This document shows, piece after piece, positions 35,301 through 52,199 of a stretch of DNA of 64,000 bases. Each line of letters begins with the position of its first letter. The stretch's first letter is position 1. The notes under the pieces are model-generated. The model was not told where the DNA came from. It saw nothing but the letters and a program-made list of their open reading frames with translations, and did not search any database. Origin of the DNA: Uloborus plumipes (Eukaryota; Arthropoda; Arachnida; Araneae; Uloboridae). The stretch lies in the NCBI GenBank assembly GCA_038373865.1, contig JAXGGA010002061.1:62001-126000 (forward strand), written 5' to 3'. The position numbers and the translations under genes are program-made.

Positions 35301-37508
35301 TTTAGTATGACGTGAAAAGATAATCTCAAAAAATAAATAATTGATAATAATATGATCATTGTAGCGTTTTGTACATTATCTTCCATGAAACCCACATTCA
35401 TCTTTCTAAACTACAATTGAGATCTTAATATTTCAAAATAAATTACAAAACTTGTTTTTATTGTTAGATATATTGCAAGACCCTGCAAAAATAAGACCAA
35501 TACAATTATATTTTCCAAATTTTCAGTTTTGAAAACATTTGCAATAAGAGAAGCTTGATGAAGTACATCTGTTATTTTTATTTGGGTTAGATGTCGAACA
35601 ACTACTGTTTAACGAATGCGATGGCTGTTCGAACATATCGTAGTAGGAGCATTGGACATAATCTTATTTTATGTGACATGTCAGCATATTGTTACTAAGA
35701 AGAAATTCGTTTGGAATTTTTTTTAATGCTTTTACATTTTGCAATAACAAGTAATATTTTCAAGCAGCGCACATAAGTCTTTCCTATAACACAAAATAGC
35801 CAAAGAAGGAAATGTCGGAGATAGTTTTTTTTTTTTCCTTAGATCCTGTTTCAGAGTAGAAAATATATTTTTAAAGGACTTGTTGCAAAAGCAAAAAAAA
35901 AAAAAAAAAAAGATTTTCAAAGCTAATCCTGCTAGAAATGTTTCGTTAAACGCATGTTTTCGTTGAAATCTGACGTATGAAATTGGAGCCCTTATACAAA
36001 ACTACCGATATATTTGGAGTGCTTGTAGTAAAAGGTTTTGCTTTTGTAACTATATTTTTTGTGTCTTTTTTTGAAGTAAAAATAGGTTTTGTAGATAAAT
36101 GGCATGCATGTATCACTTTTTGCTATCTGAGCTAAATACATAAGTTTTCGTTTGAAGAAATAAAAAATATATTTTTATGAACCATTTGTCATTATCATTG
36201 AGAAAAACCCGTACAAATGACAACATTTTTTGAAATGAAGTATTTTTTAAATTATTAATGATAACATAATCAACCTATCCAAAATTTCAAAAAATATAGA
36301 AATATTTCCAAATTATTTAAAAGCTTAAGGACAAAAAAATCTTTCTTGTTTTCAGAATCACCCCATAAAGTATTCATGTTTTACTTTCAAGATATATTTT
36401 TGTGAAATTCATGGTTTTGAATCAAGATAACTCATATTTATATGTGCATATGATCAGTAAAGAAATTAACATATTTTTTTCTGTTTAATTTGTACTGTTT
36501 ACTTTGTACTACTGCTTTTTGTCATTTATTGCGTTGGTGATCTCAGATCGTTAACACTGAACTATGTATAGCAACAAATTAAATCAACGTATAAGTAAAC
36601 TGAATAGTAGAGCTGAAACATGGAAAAAATATTACATTATCTTTGATTGCAAATACATTTCTGAAAAATACATTATCATCTTTTTATTCCTGTGTAATTC
36701 ATTCGTCCAGGCTGAAGTACATTCTTTGGATATGTCCGACTAAGCCCATTAATATAGTTGATGCATTATACCTTTTCTCTGAATAGAATATTCAGTGTCA
36801 TCAGTTTCTTTCAGCGCGGTTTTTCATTATCTGCTTCGTCTGCTTGCTATGCATTGTTTAGACATGTGACAGTTGATAAATATCTTTGTGGTTCAAGATG
36901 ATTCCTCTCCTTTGTGAGGATCCAAATTTACAAGGAAGGAAATGATCTTGATGTTTGTTTTTATTTTTATTTTTTTCCTACATATTAACGTAATTCCATC
37001 ATTAAGACATGTTAGGTAGCCTGCTTATGAAACGGGAAAAATTGAATGGTAACTACCTTAAAACTCCTTTTCTGTTTCATAATTTTTGAATTAACACAAG
37101 TAAAATGCTCATAAATTATCCCCAATTATCATAAAGACACTGTCATTTTTTAATTTTTCTTAAAAAAGCAATCATTTTGTTTTAAACACATCTATAAGTC
37201 TTTAGGATCTACAGTAAGAGTCATGACCTTTCTTTTGATACTTTAATGAGGAAAATTATGTAAAATTATACGTTAAATTAAATGGATATCTTCAAAGTAG
37301 TTAGCCTGTATTAACGAGTCCATGACATGGCATTAATAATCGCTGACAAATGTCATGAGTTTTATTCTATACAACTTTCATTTAATGTTTTCAAAACGAA
37401 AATTTAAAAGATTTCGGAGTTATGAGAACTTTCCAATTCCTTAACCATTGAAACGTTTTTATTAAAATAAATACTTTTTTACGTCTTCGAAAAAAAATAA
37501 TTAATGGC
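32400..37508. other. Long AT-rich stretch, nothing assigned
   Basis: About 5 kb without credible ORFs. T- or A-homopolymers stand at 33537-33548, 33904-33925, 33941-33959, 35826-35837 and 35894-35911. The patch at 33000-33330 is slightly more balanced but its translations show no family. It may be intronic or intergenic. Confidence 0.3.
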
Positions 37509-37600
37509 ACAGCACTCCCTCGTTTAATCGCTCCTTGTTATATCGCTCATTCGGGTACATCGACGTTTGTTCTTTATCCCCTCGAAGTTATACATATATT
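37509..37600 (+). mobile_element. Possible pogo/Tigger-like end
   Basis: CAGCACTCCCTCGTTTAATC followed by GCTCCTTGTTATATCGCTCA resembles the CAG-T-x-CCTCG-TTT-ATCGC terminal repeats of pogo/Tigger elements. No matching right end or transposase was found within the next 2 kb. Confidence 0.25.
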
Positions 37601-41648
<4,048 letters not shown>

Positions 41649-41700
41649 AGAATTTCTCCAAGAAATTCTGTGTGTTAATTTCTCCAAGAAATTAACACAC
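41649..41700. repeat. Two adjacent perfect hairpins sharing a core
   Basis: AGAATTTCTCCAAGAAATTCT (first hairpin, 41649-41669, a 9-base stem) is followed without a gap by a hairpin with a 14-base stem, GTGTGTTAATTTCT, loop CCA, and its inverse (41670-41700). Both contain AATTTCTCCAAGAAATT. A duplication of the core with new outer stems is implied. Confidence 0.65.
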
Positions 41701-41819
41701 TTATGTATACTAAAGCAATTTGTGGCGTTAAAGTACTTCAATCTTTATATACGACTTCATAAACGAAAATTCTACTTCTATTACCCTTAATTTAAAGATT
41801 AAATACACATAATTTACCC

Positions 41820-41926
41820 AGGTAGCACAAATAACCTTTAAACGTTTTATAAACGTTTTTACGCTGTTGTTGCAACGTTAATAACCATTTTACAGCCTTT
41901 AAAAAACGAAGTGTGCTACTTGGGTA
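41820..41926. mobile_element. Short TA-flanked MITE, copy 1
   Basis: The ends CCCAGGTAGCAC and GTGCTACTTGGG are inverted repeats flanked by TA. The interior has TTTAAACGTTTTATAAACG and GCAACGTTAATAACC. Two further copies lie inside the palindrome arms near 49632 and 58634. At 107 bases it has no coding capacity. TA flanks suggest mobilisation by a Tc1/mariner transposase. Confidence 0.6.
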
Positions 41927-41929
41927 TTT

Positions 41930-42972
41930 TCTCATTGTTTGCTAAATTCCCCTTCTTATCTGCAATTTTTTTAAATTTTAAATTGATGTCAAAGGTTCGT
42001 TATGTAAGCATTCAAGTGATTTACATAAAATATAAATTAAAACAGTTACTAATGGAATTCTTTTAGTTTCCGAATCGAAATTAACAATTGGATTTTCCCA
42101 GATAACGAACTGATATGTTTATTTAATACATCTATTATAGTGTTATGTTTCTAATTGTTGTTAAACAATTTACAAATATGAAATGCTTGTTTTTATTTAA
42201 AAAATCTATTTTCATACAGTTGTATTGAACTGAAATATCTTTGACTGAAAAATATCATTATTTTTCTTCTTTGAATTAACAGTGTGCTTAAATTTAATTC
42301 ATTTTTAAAGCTTTTTTGATTTACTACCAATATTATAATAATATTTTTAAAGTAAATTATATTTAAAAGTTTTTTTTTAATTGTGAATACGAAGCTTTGC
42401 TAAATCAGCGTACGCAGAAAAAAACCACAAACTGAGCAATTTAAAAAATAAATAATCGGCAATGTTTTCCGAGTTCTGTAATAACATGAAAAAGAAAAGC
42501 CAGATTAAAATATCACAAACAGCAACGGAATGAAAGTTTTATTTATGACATCGTGTTGTAACTGTGCGATATGATACAGGTTGTATTTTTCGAGTTATTT
42601 ATTGCAATTCCGAATTAGAGCCACTTTAAACGTTTTTTCCTCTACCTGTTTCAGAGTCAGTTTTACAACTTTGAGGTACCGTCGCGGTACACTTTTGGGG
42701 AACTTTTTAGAGATGAACAGAACAACGTAAAATATTTTTAAATTGATTTTCTGTAAAAAAAGAGAAAATAATTTCCTCTCTAATTTCCCTAATTTTCCTC
42801 TTAAATTTTATCTTGGTACCTCTCGCAATTGCGACATTTGGCAAACTTTAAATCTGTCACTGACCTGCCTAATAATATAAAAATAATTTTCAGTTTAAAT
42901 GGAAAAGTGGCAGTATCATAGGCACACAAAAATATCATTCCTAATTGATGACAAAAACACAAAATTAAAATG
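41930..42972. other. AT-rich stretch left of the detected palindrome limit
   Basis: No ORF or repeat recognised. Its mirror, if any, would lie to the right of this window, so it may also belong to the palindrome arm. Confidence 0.3.
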
Positions 42973-44741
42973 CTCGAAACAGCTAAATCCTCTTAACATT
43001 TACCAATTACTTAGATACCTCTCAGCTGCTCTTAGATAACCTCAGCCCCAAACATCCTATGAAGAAAATTAAAGATTGAAGCACATACGACAGTAGAGTT
43101 TAAACATTGAAAGTTCTTTTATCATATTTTAATTAAAATATGGATTATTTTTGTTTTTCTTGTCTCTGCGCTGATTTTAAAAACATAATTAAATTGTAGA
43201 ACAATTTAGTGGAGAGAAAATCATGTTTGTTTAAAATCTTAACAAACGCTTTGATATGCGACAAAAAAAAAGTTTGGATTTTAATTACATTTTAGTATTA
43301 AAAGAAACAAAAATTATAAAATATTAAAAAAAAAAAAAACTTATTTGTAAAAACTACCGCTTTTGAAACAAAATTGTGGGAATTTGTTGCATCAATATTT
43401 ATGTTTTCTGATAATAACAAAAACAAACTTGCTAATTACAGTTCTTAATCTTTTAAATCGTGTAATTAATCTCCAAACTTGGTCGTTATTTACGCATTTG
43501 TATTTGCATAAACAAGCCTAATTTAAACGCTCTTAAACGATGAATCAGTTTAATAAATAAGAATAGCTACACAGGTGTTCAATTACTAGTGCAGTGAGAA
43601 CATCTCTATTTTAGTTGGAGAGTTGCACATAACAACGACAGTGCTTCTGCTGATTTATGGAGATACTTTCTAATACGTTCTTGTGTGTTTAGTGAGCAAA
43701 AGTTATAGTTAAAAACTTGTTAGTTTTCACCAGCAACAAGACAGTGACGGTTTTCATTTTAAAACTGAACAGATTTCAACTTCGCACATCAAAATAGAGT
43801 CGATGTTTCGTCAGACGGATACGACAAATTACGCTACTGCATATACTGCCTCTCACACTACATTTACTAAGATGTAGAGTTCAATGGGGGTACTATTTAA
43901 GAATCAAAGGATAACCTAAAGTGAGAACAAAACTATTACTTTGGAATACATATAATTTTCAATTTTAACTCAAAGTCACGATCTATGCAATCTCAACGCA
44001 TTTTCTACATCATAAGGCCGATAATACTGTTCTTACACTTCAAGCAGAAATGCCTCAGCATTTTCATCTTTTAAATGAAATAGTTTAGATTACTCATTTT
44101 TTTATTTTTCACATTTTTTAAAAATTAATTTTTGCAATTGATTTTTTTTTCTTTTTTTTTTTTTTTAATTAATTTGGCGGAAAGTGCCTTTCCTGTTCTT
44201 TATGGTCTCTATTTAAAGTACTCCTCTGTTTACGTAATGCCCAACTGAGCTACTGTCGTCCAGAGTATATTTTCTGAACAATTCACTTTGAATTGCATTT
44301 TAGGGCTGCATTTTAGGGGAAATAGTAGGGCCCTTATACCTCAGGGGCACTTATACCTCGTACATAACACAACTGAAAAGCGCATGGACTTTGGCATCAA
44401 ATAAGAGGACTTTACACATTAAAGAGATCTGTTTGAAAGCCATTGCAGTTCCACAAACGACATGTATTTAGATTATTGAATGAGGTAGATAATTTTTCCC
44501 ACTCTGAGCTGCCCAAATCAGCAAGCGATTTGTTATAAATCACTGTCTTCTCTTCTTCAATAGTATTTTGATTTCAGACCTGGATGCACAACAATAATCA
44601 CTCTCGATTTGGATATGAGTCTCACTTTTCTTTTGTGGTCTGCGACTGCCAAGTCTCATAGAGATAGCATCTGTATGCAACATATGGTGTCAAAAAAAGT
44701 AGCTTGCACATTGCTATAAAACTCTCCTAAAATAGTCCCAA
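42973..44741. other. Palindrome arm spacer, no genes seen
   Basis: AT-rich single-copy-looking sequence mirrored at about 62190-64000. A T-rich tract at 44098-44166 is mirrored by an A-rich tract near 62758. Short phrases near 44305-44360 (GGGCTGCATTTTAGGGG, GGGCCCTTATACC) repeat locally. Confidence 0.4.
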
Positions 44742-44841
44742 AAAGAAAATTTGCAGCTTGGAAGTTCCATTAAAAGTTAAAACTGCCTTTTACGTCTTTG
44801 CACCCGGGAACCACACTGAAAAAATAATAACTGTCGTTTTT

Positions 44842-45956
44842 AGCCTACTTTCCCGTTAAAAATAAAAGAAAGACGAAAAAAGTATTAAAAGTAGCTTAAT
44901 GCATCTAAAAAATATCGCCAAGTCCAAAAAATATCGCCAAGTTAAAAAATATCGCCAAGTCAAAAAAAAATATCGCCAAGTGAAAAAAATAAAAAGGTAA
45001 AATGAATATCGAAAAATTAAAAATTTGAAAGTAGGGTATTGAGATGGGGAATTTGTGTGTCGGTCGGTCGGTCGGTCGGTCGGTCGGTCTGTCTGTCCCC
45101 CCCTAATAACTTTTGAATGAACAGTCCGATTTGGACAAACTTTTTTTTGTTGGAAAGATCTCGGCGAGTACAGCTCATTCCCATATTTGATTTTTTGATT
45201 TGAACAATTTTTGGTTCAAATTTGAGCCGTTCAAACAACCGGTCCCGCGATACTAACTTTTTAATGAACAGTCCGATTTGAACAAACTTTTTTTTGTTGG
45301 AAAGAACTTTTCAAGGATACTTCATTCCCGTATTTACATTTCCGATTTGAACAATTTTTCGTTCAACATTGAACCGCTCAAGCAAGCTGTCACCCCTAAT
45401 AACTTTTGAGTAAACAGTCCGAAAAAAATGACTGACTGTGCAGACGATTTTTTGTTTATTTATTCATTTGTTTTATTGAATTTATTATTATTATTATTAT
45501 TATTTTTGGCAGACGATTTTTTTTGTAACAAAAATGTTTCATTCACCAGGGCATTTTATTCTTTATTTATATTTAACAACTGGCAACGGATTAAAAGTGA
45601 AATTCGAGACATTTTATCAACGGACGAGTTTTTTTTTTTCTTTTTTTTTCTTTCTTTGATAAAATGTGTTTTGATGTACTTTGTACTTTTAATTTTTTTT
45701 TTTGAAAACAATTGAGGAATTTTTCTACGGAAGAACTGTAACAGTTACATTCTTTAAAAGGTGCGACAAAACTTTATTTATTCATTTATTTACTTTTTAT
45801 GAGTCTATTTCATCTGATGAGAGGGGTATATTTTGCTTTTAGAAATCAGCTTCAAGTGCTAAAAAGGTATGTTTGACATAATTTTTAGTCTTAGATAATC
45901 AAGAGAATAATGATCAGATGCTAGAATGCCGATGTCGATGTACGGGAAAGTAGGCT
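44842..45956. mobile_element. 1.1-kb inverted-end element present only in the left arm
   Basis: Perfect 15-base inverted ends AGCCTACTTTCCCGT and ACGGGAAAGTAGGCT. The flanks CGTTTTT and CGTTTAG hint at a short target duplication. The corresponding place in the right arm (about 62072-62090) has uninterrupted sequence, an empty site, except that about 20 bases after the right end are also additional. Inside are three tandem arrays: ATATCGCCAAGT units (44905-44985), GGTC units (45059-45088) and a unit of about 150 bases. No credible gene is present. The superfamily is unknown. Confidence 0.55.
45098..45425 (+). repeat. Tandem repeat, period about 150
   Basis: CTAATAACTTTTGAATGAAC followed by AGTCCGATTTG starts at about 45101, 45250 (diverged) and 45395. 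Each is followed by TTGTTGGAAAGA and GATTTGAACAATTTTT blocks. It is immediately preceded by (GGTC)n. Confidence 0.6.
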
Positions 45957-46079
45957 CGTTTAGCTCTTGACAGAACTTCTTGTTACAGTATAATACTGGC
46001 AGCCGAGGTTCCAACATGAAACTAAAATGCATAGAAATAAACTGCAAAACTAGCACTTCTTACTGTTAAGTTAGAAATT

Positions 46080-46325
46080 TTGCAGTTTATTGTCGTAAAT
46101 TTTAACTGTGTTATACTGTAAAAACAACAAAATAACACGGTCAGCAGAAGTGCAAGTTTAAAACTGGAAAATGCACGGTAATAAGCTGTAAAATTATCAG
46201 TGTTGTAGTTTATTACAGTAAAATAGCAATTTTACAGTTTAGTACTGTAATATTAGCTATTTTACAGTTTTTTATTGTAAAATTAGCTTTATTATACTGT
46301 AAAAACAACATTCATTTTTTACAGC
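46080..46325. repeat. Cluster of ACTGTAAAA/TTTTACAGT inverted words (left arm)
   Basis: At least eight copies of ACTGTAAAA, TTTTACAGT or one-base variants alternate in both orientations, able to form many small hairpins. The mirror cluster is at 61730-62080. Similar ACTGTAAAA-rich low-complexity repeats are common in animal genomes. Confidence 0.5.
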
Positions 46326-48214
46326 GCACACAACTAGTGTAATAATGCAGAAAATCAAATGGGTGCTAATCGAAAGAGAATCTGGAGACATACTTTTTGG
46401 GGAAAAAATATTTGCTCTTACTCTCTCGTAGTCGAGACATAAGATCTGAAATTCGGACGAAATTTTAAGAAAAGAGCTAAATTTAAAGACTTTGAAAGAA
46501 GTTAATCATACTATTATACCGTCTAAATGTGCAAGACATTTATCTACAAACCACGAGAAAGATGATTGCCATTATTTGCTGTAACTTGCTAAATGAGGCT
46601 ATTATTCTTTAAAATGTTTACGACTTTAAGACCTTATGTATCGATAACAGGGTCACGAGTCCAAAAATAAATGCCTCTAGAAACATGATTTACAATGTTC
46701 TAATATTCGATTGCTAGTTATTAGAAAAAATACGTATTACGCTAGCGTATGGTATCCTTCTCATAAATGATATGATGCTATAGTTATTTCTTAGAACGAC
46801 CAAACCAGAAGATAAATTACGCTCCCATAACATGTCTCACATATTTAAGGTAAGTGTAGTTCTTGCTTGCAAACTCGAACCATGGGCACCATTTTTTTTA
46901 ATTTAGCATAAAATTAGAATTTACGATGTATTTTTTAAAGCAAATATTTACATAAATTCATAACCTCATATCATTTATTACTTCTTAATATTTAGGAGAA
47001 AATCAATCAGTTTGCCTGTTTTAGTCAGGTTTTTTTTTATTTAATTTCCAGAAAAAAACAACGCGTTTTTGCTTTTAATGTAGTAATATTCTATCAGCTT
47101 CTGTAGGTGAGGTAGCTTTAAACTTGATATTTATTTTTTTTTTTTATGATTTTTTTTTACAATTCGTTGTTAAAATGCAGAGTAATTTACGAAACATATG
47201 TTAACTATACTGAAGTGAAAATAAAACAAAGAAATACAAAATAAAACAAAATAATTACATTAGAAAGTGCCCCCAAAGACAATTGAAAACCAAAACAATT
47301 AGATCTAAGCGTAACCTGAACCAGTACTTTTATTTCGCTGTAAATTACCCGACTTCCCTATGAGAAATGTAGCTCTAAATGAAAATTGAGTGCTTAAAAA
47401 ATTCAGGAAAAGTACAAATTTCGGAAGAAATCCGCTCGCTTTATAGGAGTCTGAAGCTTTATTGCGTTTCTTCAATCGCTAAGTAATGGAGAAGAAAAAA
47501 GTTTAAGGATTACTTATAAACTTTCTGTTTCCGTATGAATAGCTCTAAAATAGTTCTTAAGAAGAACACTGCTCACTACTATTCTCTTTCACTTTTTTTT
47601 TTTAACTTGAAATGAAAAAAAAGCACAACAGCCTTCATCTTAAATTTCAATAATACGATAATATTGGGATTACTTGATAGTATATTACTTGCGTACTGTA
47701 GATCAAGTGTCATGTTTTTAATATCATTTAAAATAAGATTTAATTGACTAACATTGTTTTTATATTGAAAATTGGAAATGAATGATGAACGAAAATCTCC
47801 TGTTTCCATACAGTCTATAGCTTGCTAAATTAGTCTCGATTTCAATATCAATTTCCGTACAAATGAACTTAAGAAATGTGTTTATTGAAATTGGACCTCC
47901 AGTGCTAAAAGCCTAGTTTAGAATGTTGAAAGCTGACTAAGTATTATCGCATTTATCCCTGCGCGGGGGGTCATGGTGTGGGGCGTGACATTGAAATTCA
48001 ACCTCATGTTTCGATGAAGGGAACTCTAGTACAAAAAATCTATGCTTCCAAAAATGTGCTTCATCACACTCTCTCAATGTCTTCTTACCATGCTGTTAGT
48101 TCTTTTCTTTTTCGTTATTTACATATCGTACGGTGTCCTGATTATTATGGATTTAGTAAATTATAATGCAACATATCTCATGTCATTTTTATCAAGAAAA
48201 TATTCAGTTATATA
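46326..48214. other. Palindrome arm spacer, left
   Basis: AT-rich. It includes the 308-base left-only segment 46534-46841. The small frames at 47579-47809 and 47978-48242 are mirrored on the right and have no recognisable domain. Confidence 0.4.
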
Positions 48215-48286
48215 CACTGAAGTGACAAAAGTCATGGGATAGCAATATGCAAATTTTCAGATGGCAGTAGCATCGCATAGAACAGG

Positions 48287-48294
48287 TATAAATG
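48287..48294 (+). promoter_or_regulatory. TATA-like box of copy A1
   Basis: TATAAATG lies between the left inverted end and the ORF, 64 bases before the first ATG. It is conserved in the other three copies. Confidence 0.4.
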
Positions 48295-48357
48295 CGCAGT
48301 GCTTTTACAGAGCTTTCATTTCTGTTCAAGTTATTCATGTGAAGAGGTTTTAACGTG

Positions 48358-49401
48358 ATGATGACCGCAAGACGTGAATTAACAGACTTTGAACGCGGAA
48401 TGTTAGTTGGAGCTAGACGCATGGGTCATGCCATTTCGGAAATCGTTAGAGAATTCAACATTCCCAGATCCACTGTGTCAAGAGTGTGCCGAGAGTATGA
48501 AATTTCAGGCATAACATCCCACCATGGACAGCGCAGTGGTCGACCGCCTGCACTTAAAGATCGAGACCGGCGACGTCTGCAAAGAGTCGTAAATTCTAAC
48601 AGACAAGCAACACTGCGTCAAATCACCGTAGAAATCAATGTGGGACGTACAATGGACGTGTCTGCTAGAACTGTGCGGAGAAATTTGGATTTCTTGGGCT
48701 ATTCCAGCAGAAGACCGACTCGAGTGCCTTTACTGACAGAACGACATCGCTTGCAGCGACTCTCGTGGGCACGTGAGCATATCGGTTGGTCCCTAGATGA
48801 ATGGAAAACCGTGGCCTGGTCCGATGAGTCACGATTTCAGCTGGTAAGAGCCGATGGTAGGGTTCGAGTGTGGCGCAGACCCCACGAAGCCATGGACCCA
48901 AACTGTCAGCAAGGCACTGTTCAAGCTGGTGGTGGCTCCGTAATGGTGTGGGCTGTTTTTTCATGGCATGGACTTGGTCCTCTAGTGCGACTGGACCGAA
49001 CATTGACTGGAAATGCTTATGTGCAGCTACTTGGAGATCACTTGCAGCCATTCATGGACTTCATGTACCCAAACAACGATGGGATTTTTATGGATGACAA
49101 TGCGCCATGTCACCGGGCCACAACTGTTCGCAATTGGTTTGAAGAAAATTCTGGACAATTCCAACGAATGATTTGGCCACCTAGATCGCCCGACATGAAT
49201 CCCATTGAGCATTTATGGGACACCATCGAGAGGTCTGTTCGTGCCCAAAATCCTGCCCCATCAACGCTTTCACAATTATGGACGTCTATCGAGACAGCAT
49301 GGCTCAATATTCCTGCAGAAGACTTCCAACGACTTGTTGAGTCCATGCCACGTCGAGTTGTTGCACTTCGCCGGGCAAAAGGAGGGCCGACACGATATTA
49401 A
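48358..49401 (+). CDS. Tc1/mariner DD36E transposase (A1), intact
   Basis: 347 residues counting from the first ATG (48358; the codon before it is GTG), next to a second ATG. It cuts and pastes its own element at TA sites in the nucleus. Domains are a first helix-turn-helix (residues 8-48, TDFERGMLVGARRMG, then IPRSTVSRVCREY), an AT-hook-like GRPP (61-64), a second helix-turn-helix (about 66-125), then the DDE core. The core has D156 in AWSDES, a glycine-rich stretch (AGGGSVMVW, 190-198), D247 in MDDNAPCH and E284 in PDMNPIEHLWD. D247 and E284 are separated by 36 residues, hence DD36E. Full length and all three catalytic residues are present, so it could be active. Confidence 0.93.
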   Translation: MMTARRELTDFERGMLVGARRMGHAISEIVREFNIPRSTVSRVCREYEISGITSHHGQRSGRPPALKDRDRRRLQRVVNSNRQATLRQITVEINVGRTMDVSARTVRRNLDFLGYSSRRPTRVPLLTERHRLQRLSWAREHIGWSLDEWKTVAWSDESRFQLVRADGRVRVWRRPHEAMDPNCQQGTVQAGGGSVMVWAVFSWHGLGPLVRLDRTLTGNAYVQLLGDHLQPFMDFMYPNNDGIFMDDNAPCHRATTVRNWFEENSGQFQRMIWPPRSPDMNPIEHLWDTIERSVRAQNPAPSTLSQLWTSIETAWLNIPAEDFQRLVESMPRRVVALRRAKGGPTRY

Positions 49402-49435
49402 GAGGTATCCCATGACTTTTGTCACTTCAGTGTAT

Positions 49436-49444
49436 AGGTGTGTA

Positions 49445-49534
<90 letters not shown>
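49436..49534 (+). repeat. (TG)n microsatellite
   Basis: About 90 bases of TG directly after copy A1. The mirror (CA)n stands before A4 at 58842-58930. Confidence 0.95.
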
Positions 49535-49535
<1 letters not shown>

Positions 49536-49631
49536 TTTCTCCTCAAAATCTTTTTTTTCACACGATTAACGTGGTTGAGGTTTTTGCTACTCGGTTTAGA
49601 GTTCAAATATATTGTTTTTTAGCAAAACGTA

Positions 49632-49739
49632 CTCAGGTAGCACAAATAACCTTTAAACGTTTTATAAACGTTTTCAAGTGGTTGTTACAACGTTAATAAC
49701 CATTTTACAACCTTTAAAAAACGAAGTGTACAACTTGGG
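49632..49739. mobile_element. Short TA-flanked MITE, copy 2
   Basis: The ends are CTCAGGTAGCAC and TACAACTTGGG with TA outside and the same interior as 41820-41926. One end has decayed slightly. Confidence 0.6.
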
Positions 49740-49742
49740 TAA

Positions 49743-50615
49743 TAACTCTTGTACTCACTAACTACTAAAATATTTATTTTCATGAGCTGTATTGATGCAT
49801 ATTTTTATATATACTAAAGGAAAGGTTATTTTAGTATTTCCTTCGGACAATCATTTTTAAAAATGGTATATGGTGTAACCTACAATAGCAAATTACGAGC
49901 CAGATTGTTTTTCATTAAATTGAAACATATTGTTATATTTAAAACCCCATTTTATGTTAAACATACATAAGCATTAAAGCTGCATATTTATAATAAATCA
50001 TTGCTTTCTTCTTGAATACATATATACTAAGAAAAAACTGTTAGTAACCATTATTAAAGAGTTTTTTTTCTTCTGATTTAAGTCCATTTATTATTCGGGA
50101 TAATCTCTTCACGTTTTGTTTATTCTATGACAGAGTATGTAATATAAATGAACAATGTACCATTAATTGAATACTCCTTTATTTGCAAATACGATTGATG
50201 GTGCGCTTGTTTAACAAAGCACTATGAGTTGGTGGCCAATATTAATGCAATTGGATTCAGCAAAGTAATTAGTTGGCGTAACATAACCGTTTACGGATTA
50301 AACAAGATGTTATGGTAGACTGGCTGCGAAATAGAGGAAGATTAGATCAGGCATCAGAGGCAGGAAATCGAAATGGGGGTTTTCATCAACCTATCGATCG
50401 ATACTTGCAGGATGAAGTCAAATTTCAGATTTAGGTATCGCCGTAAGTTATAACGTGTACAAATATTGAACACATGAGAAAGGGAATACTTTGGATGATT
50501 TGCATACAACAACCCATCATTTATTGAATCATATAAAACTTTCGAGCATTTTATCCGTCCCTCAATAATATAATCCCCCCAGAAAATACTTTAACTTTGA
50601 ATTTAATTTTTGGGA

Positions 50616-50619
<4 letters not shown>
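49743..50619. other. Palindrome arm spacer between A1 and A2
   Basis: AT-rich sequence with no gene, mirrored at 57752-58630 with very few differences. Confidence 0.4.

Positions 50620-50667
<48 letters not shown>
50620..50667. repeat. (TA)n microsatellite beside A2
   Basis: About 48 bases of TA running directly into the inverted end of copy A2. Confidence 0.9.
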
Positions 50668-52063
<1,396 letters not shown>

Positions 52064-52199
52064 TCAGGCACATTGAAAATAGCGACCCAAGAAGAAAGCA
52101 TCGGATTGAAATGAAATTTAATACGCATAATGATACAGATGAGAGATTCACTTGATCTTAGAATCAAGACAATTGAACGAATACAGGGTGTGCAAGGAC

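Larger units (their letters stand above)
48215..49432 (+). mobile_element. Tc1/mariner DD36E element, intact (copy A1)
   Basis: A complete 1218-base transposon. It has inverted ends starting CACTGAAGTGACAAAAGTCA and TA on both sides, with one ORF filling it. The DD36E spacing, 1.2-kb length and short ends fit the Incomer-type family of Tc1/mariner elements. It is flanked on the right by GTGTATAGGTGTGT and (TG)n. Its mirror copy A4 is identical as far as I can compare, and the inverted copy A2 lies 1.2 kb downstream. Confidence 0.93.

Noticed and set aside
44900..44990. Regularly spaced ATATCGCCAAGT repeats resembling a CRISPR array.
   Set aside because: The spacers are simple A-runs of a few bases, not unique 30-base spacers, and the genome is eukaryotic.
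46647..46660. CGATAACAGGGTCA looks like part of a homing-endonuclease (I-SceI-type) site.
   Set aside because: Only about ten of eighteen bases match and no endonuclease gene is nearby.
48665..49346. Several long frames antisense to the DD36E transposase (for example 128 codons at 48665-49051), repeated in all copies.
   Set aside because: They are shadows of the transposase in other frames and have no independent motif.
49419..49696. Cys-Val-rich open frame.
   Set aside because: Translation of the (TG)n array; the mirror frame on the (CA)n gives Thr-His repeats.
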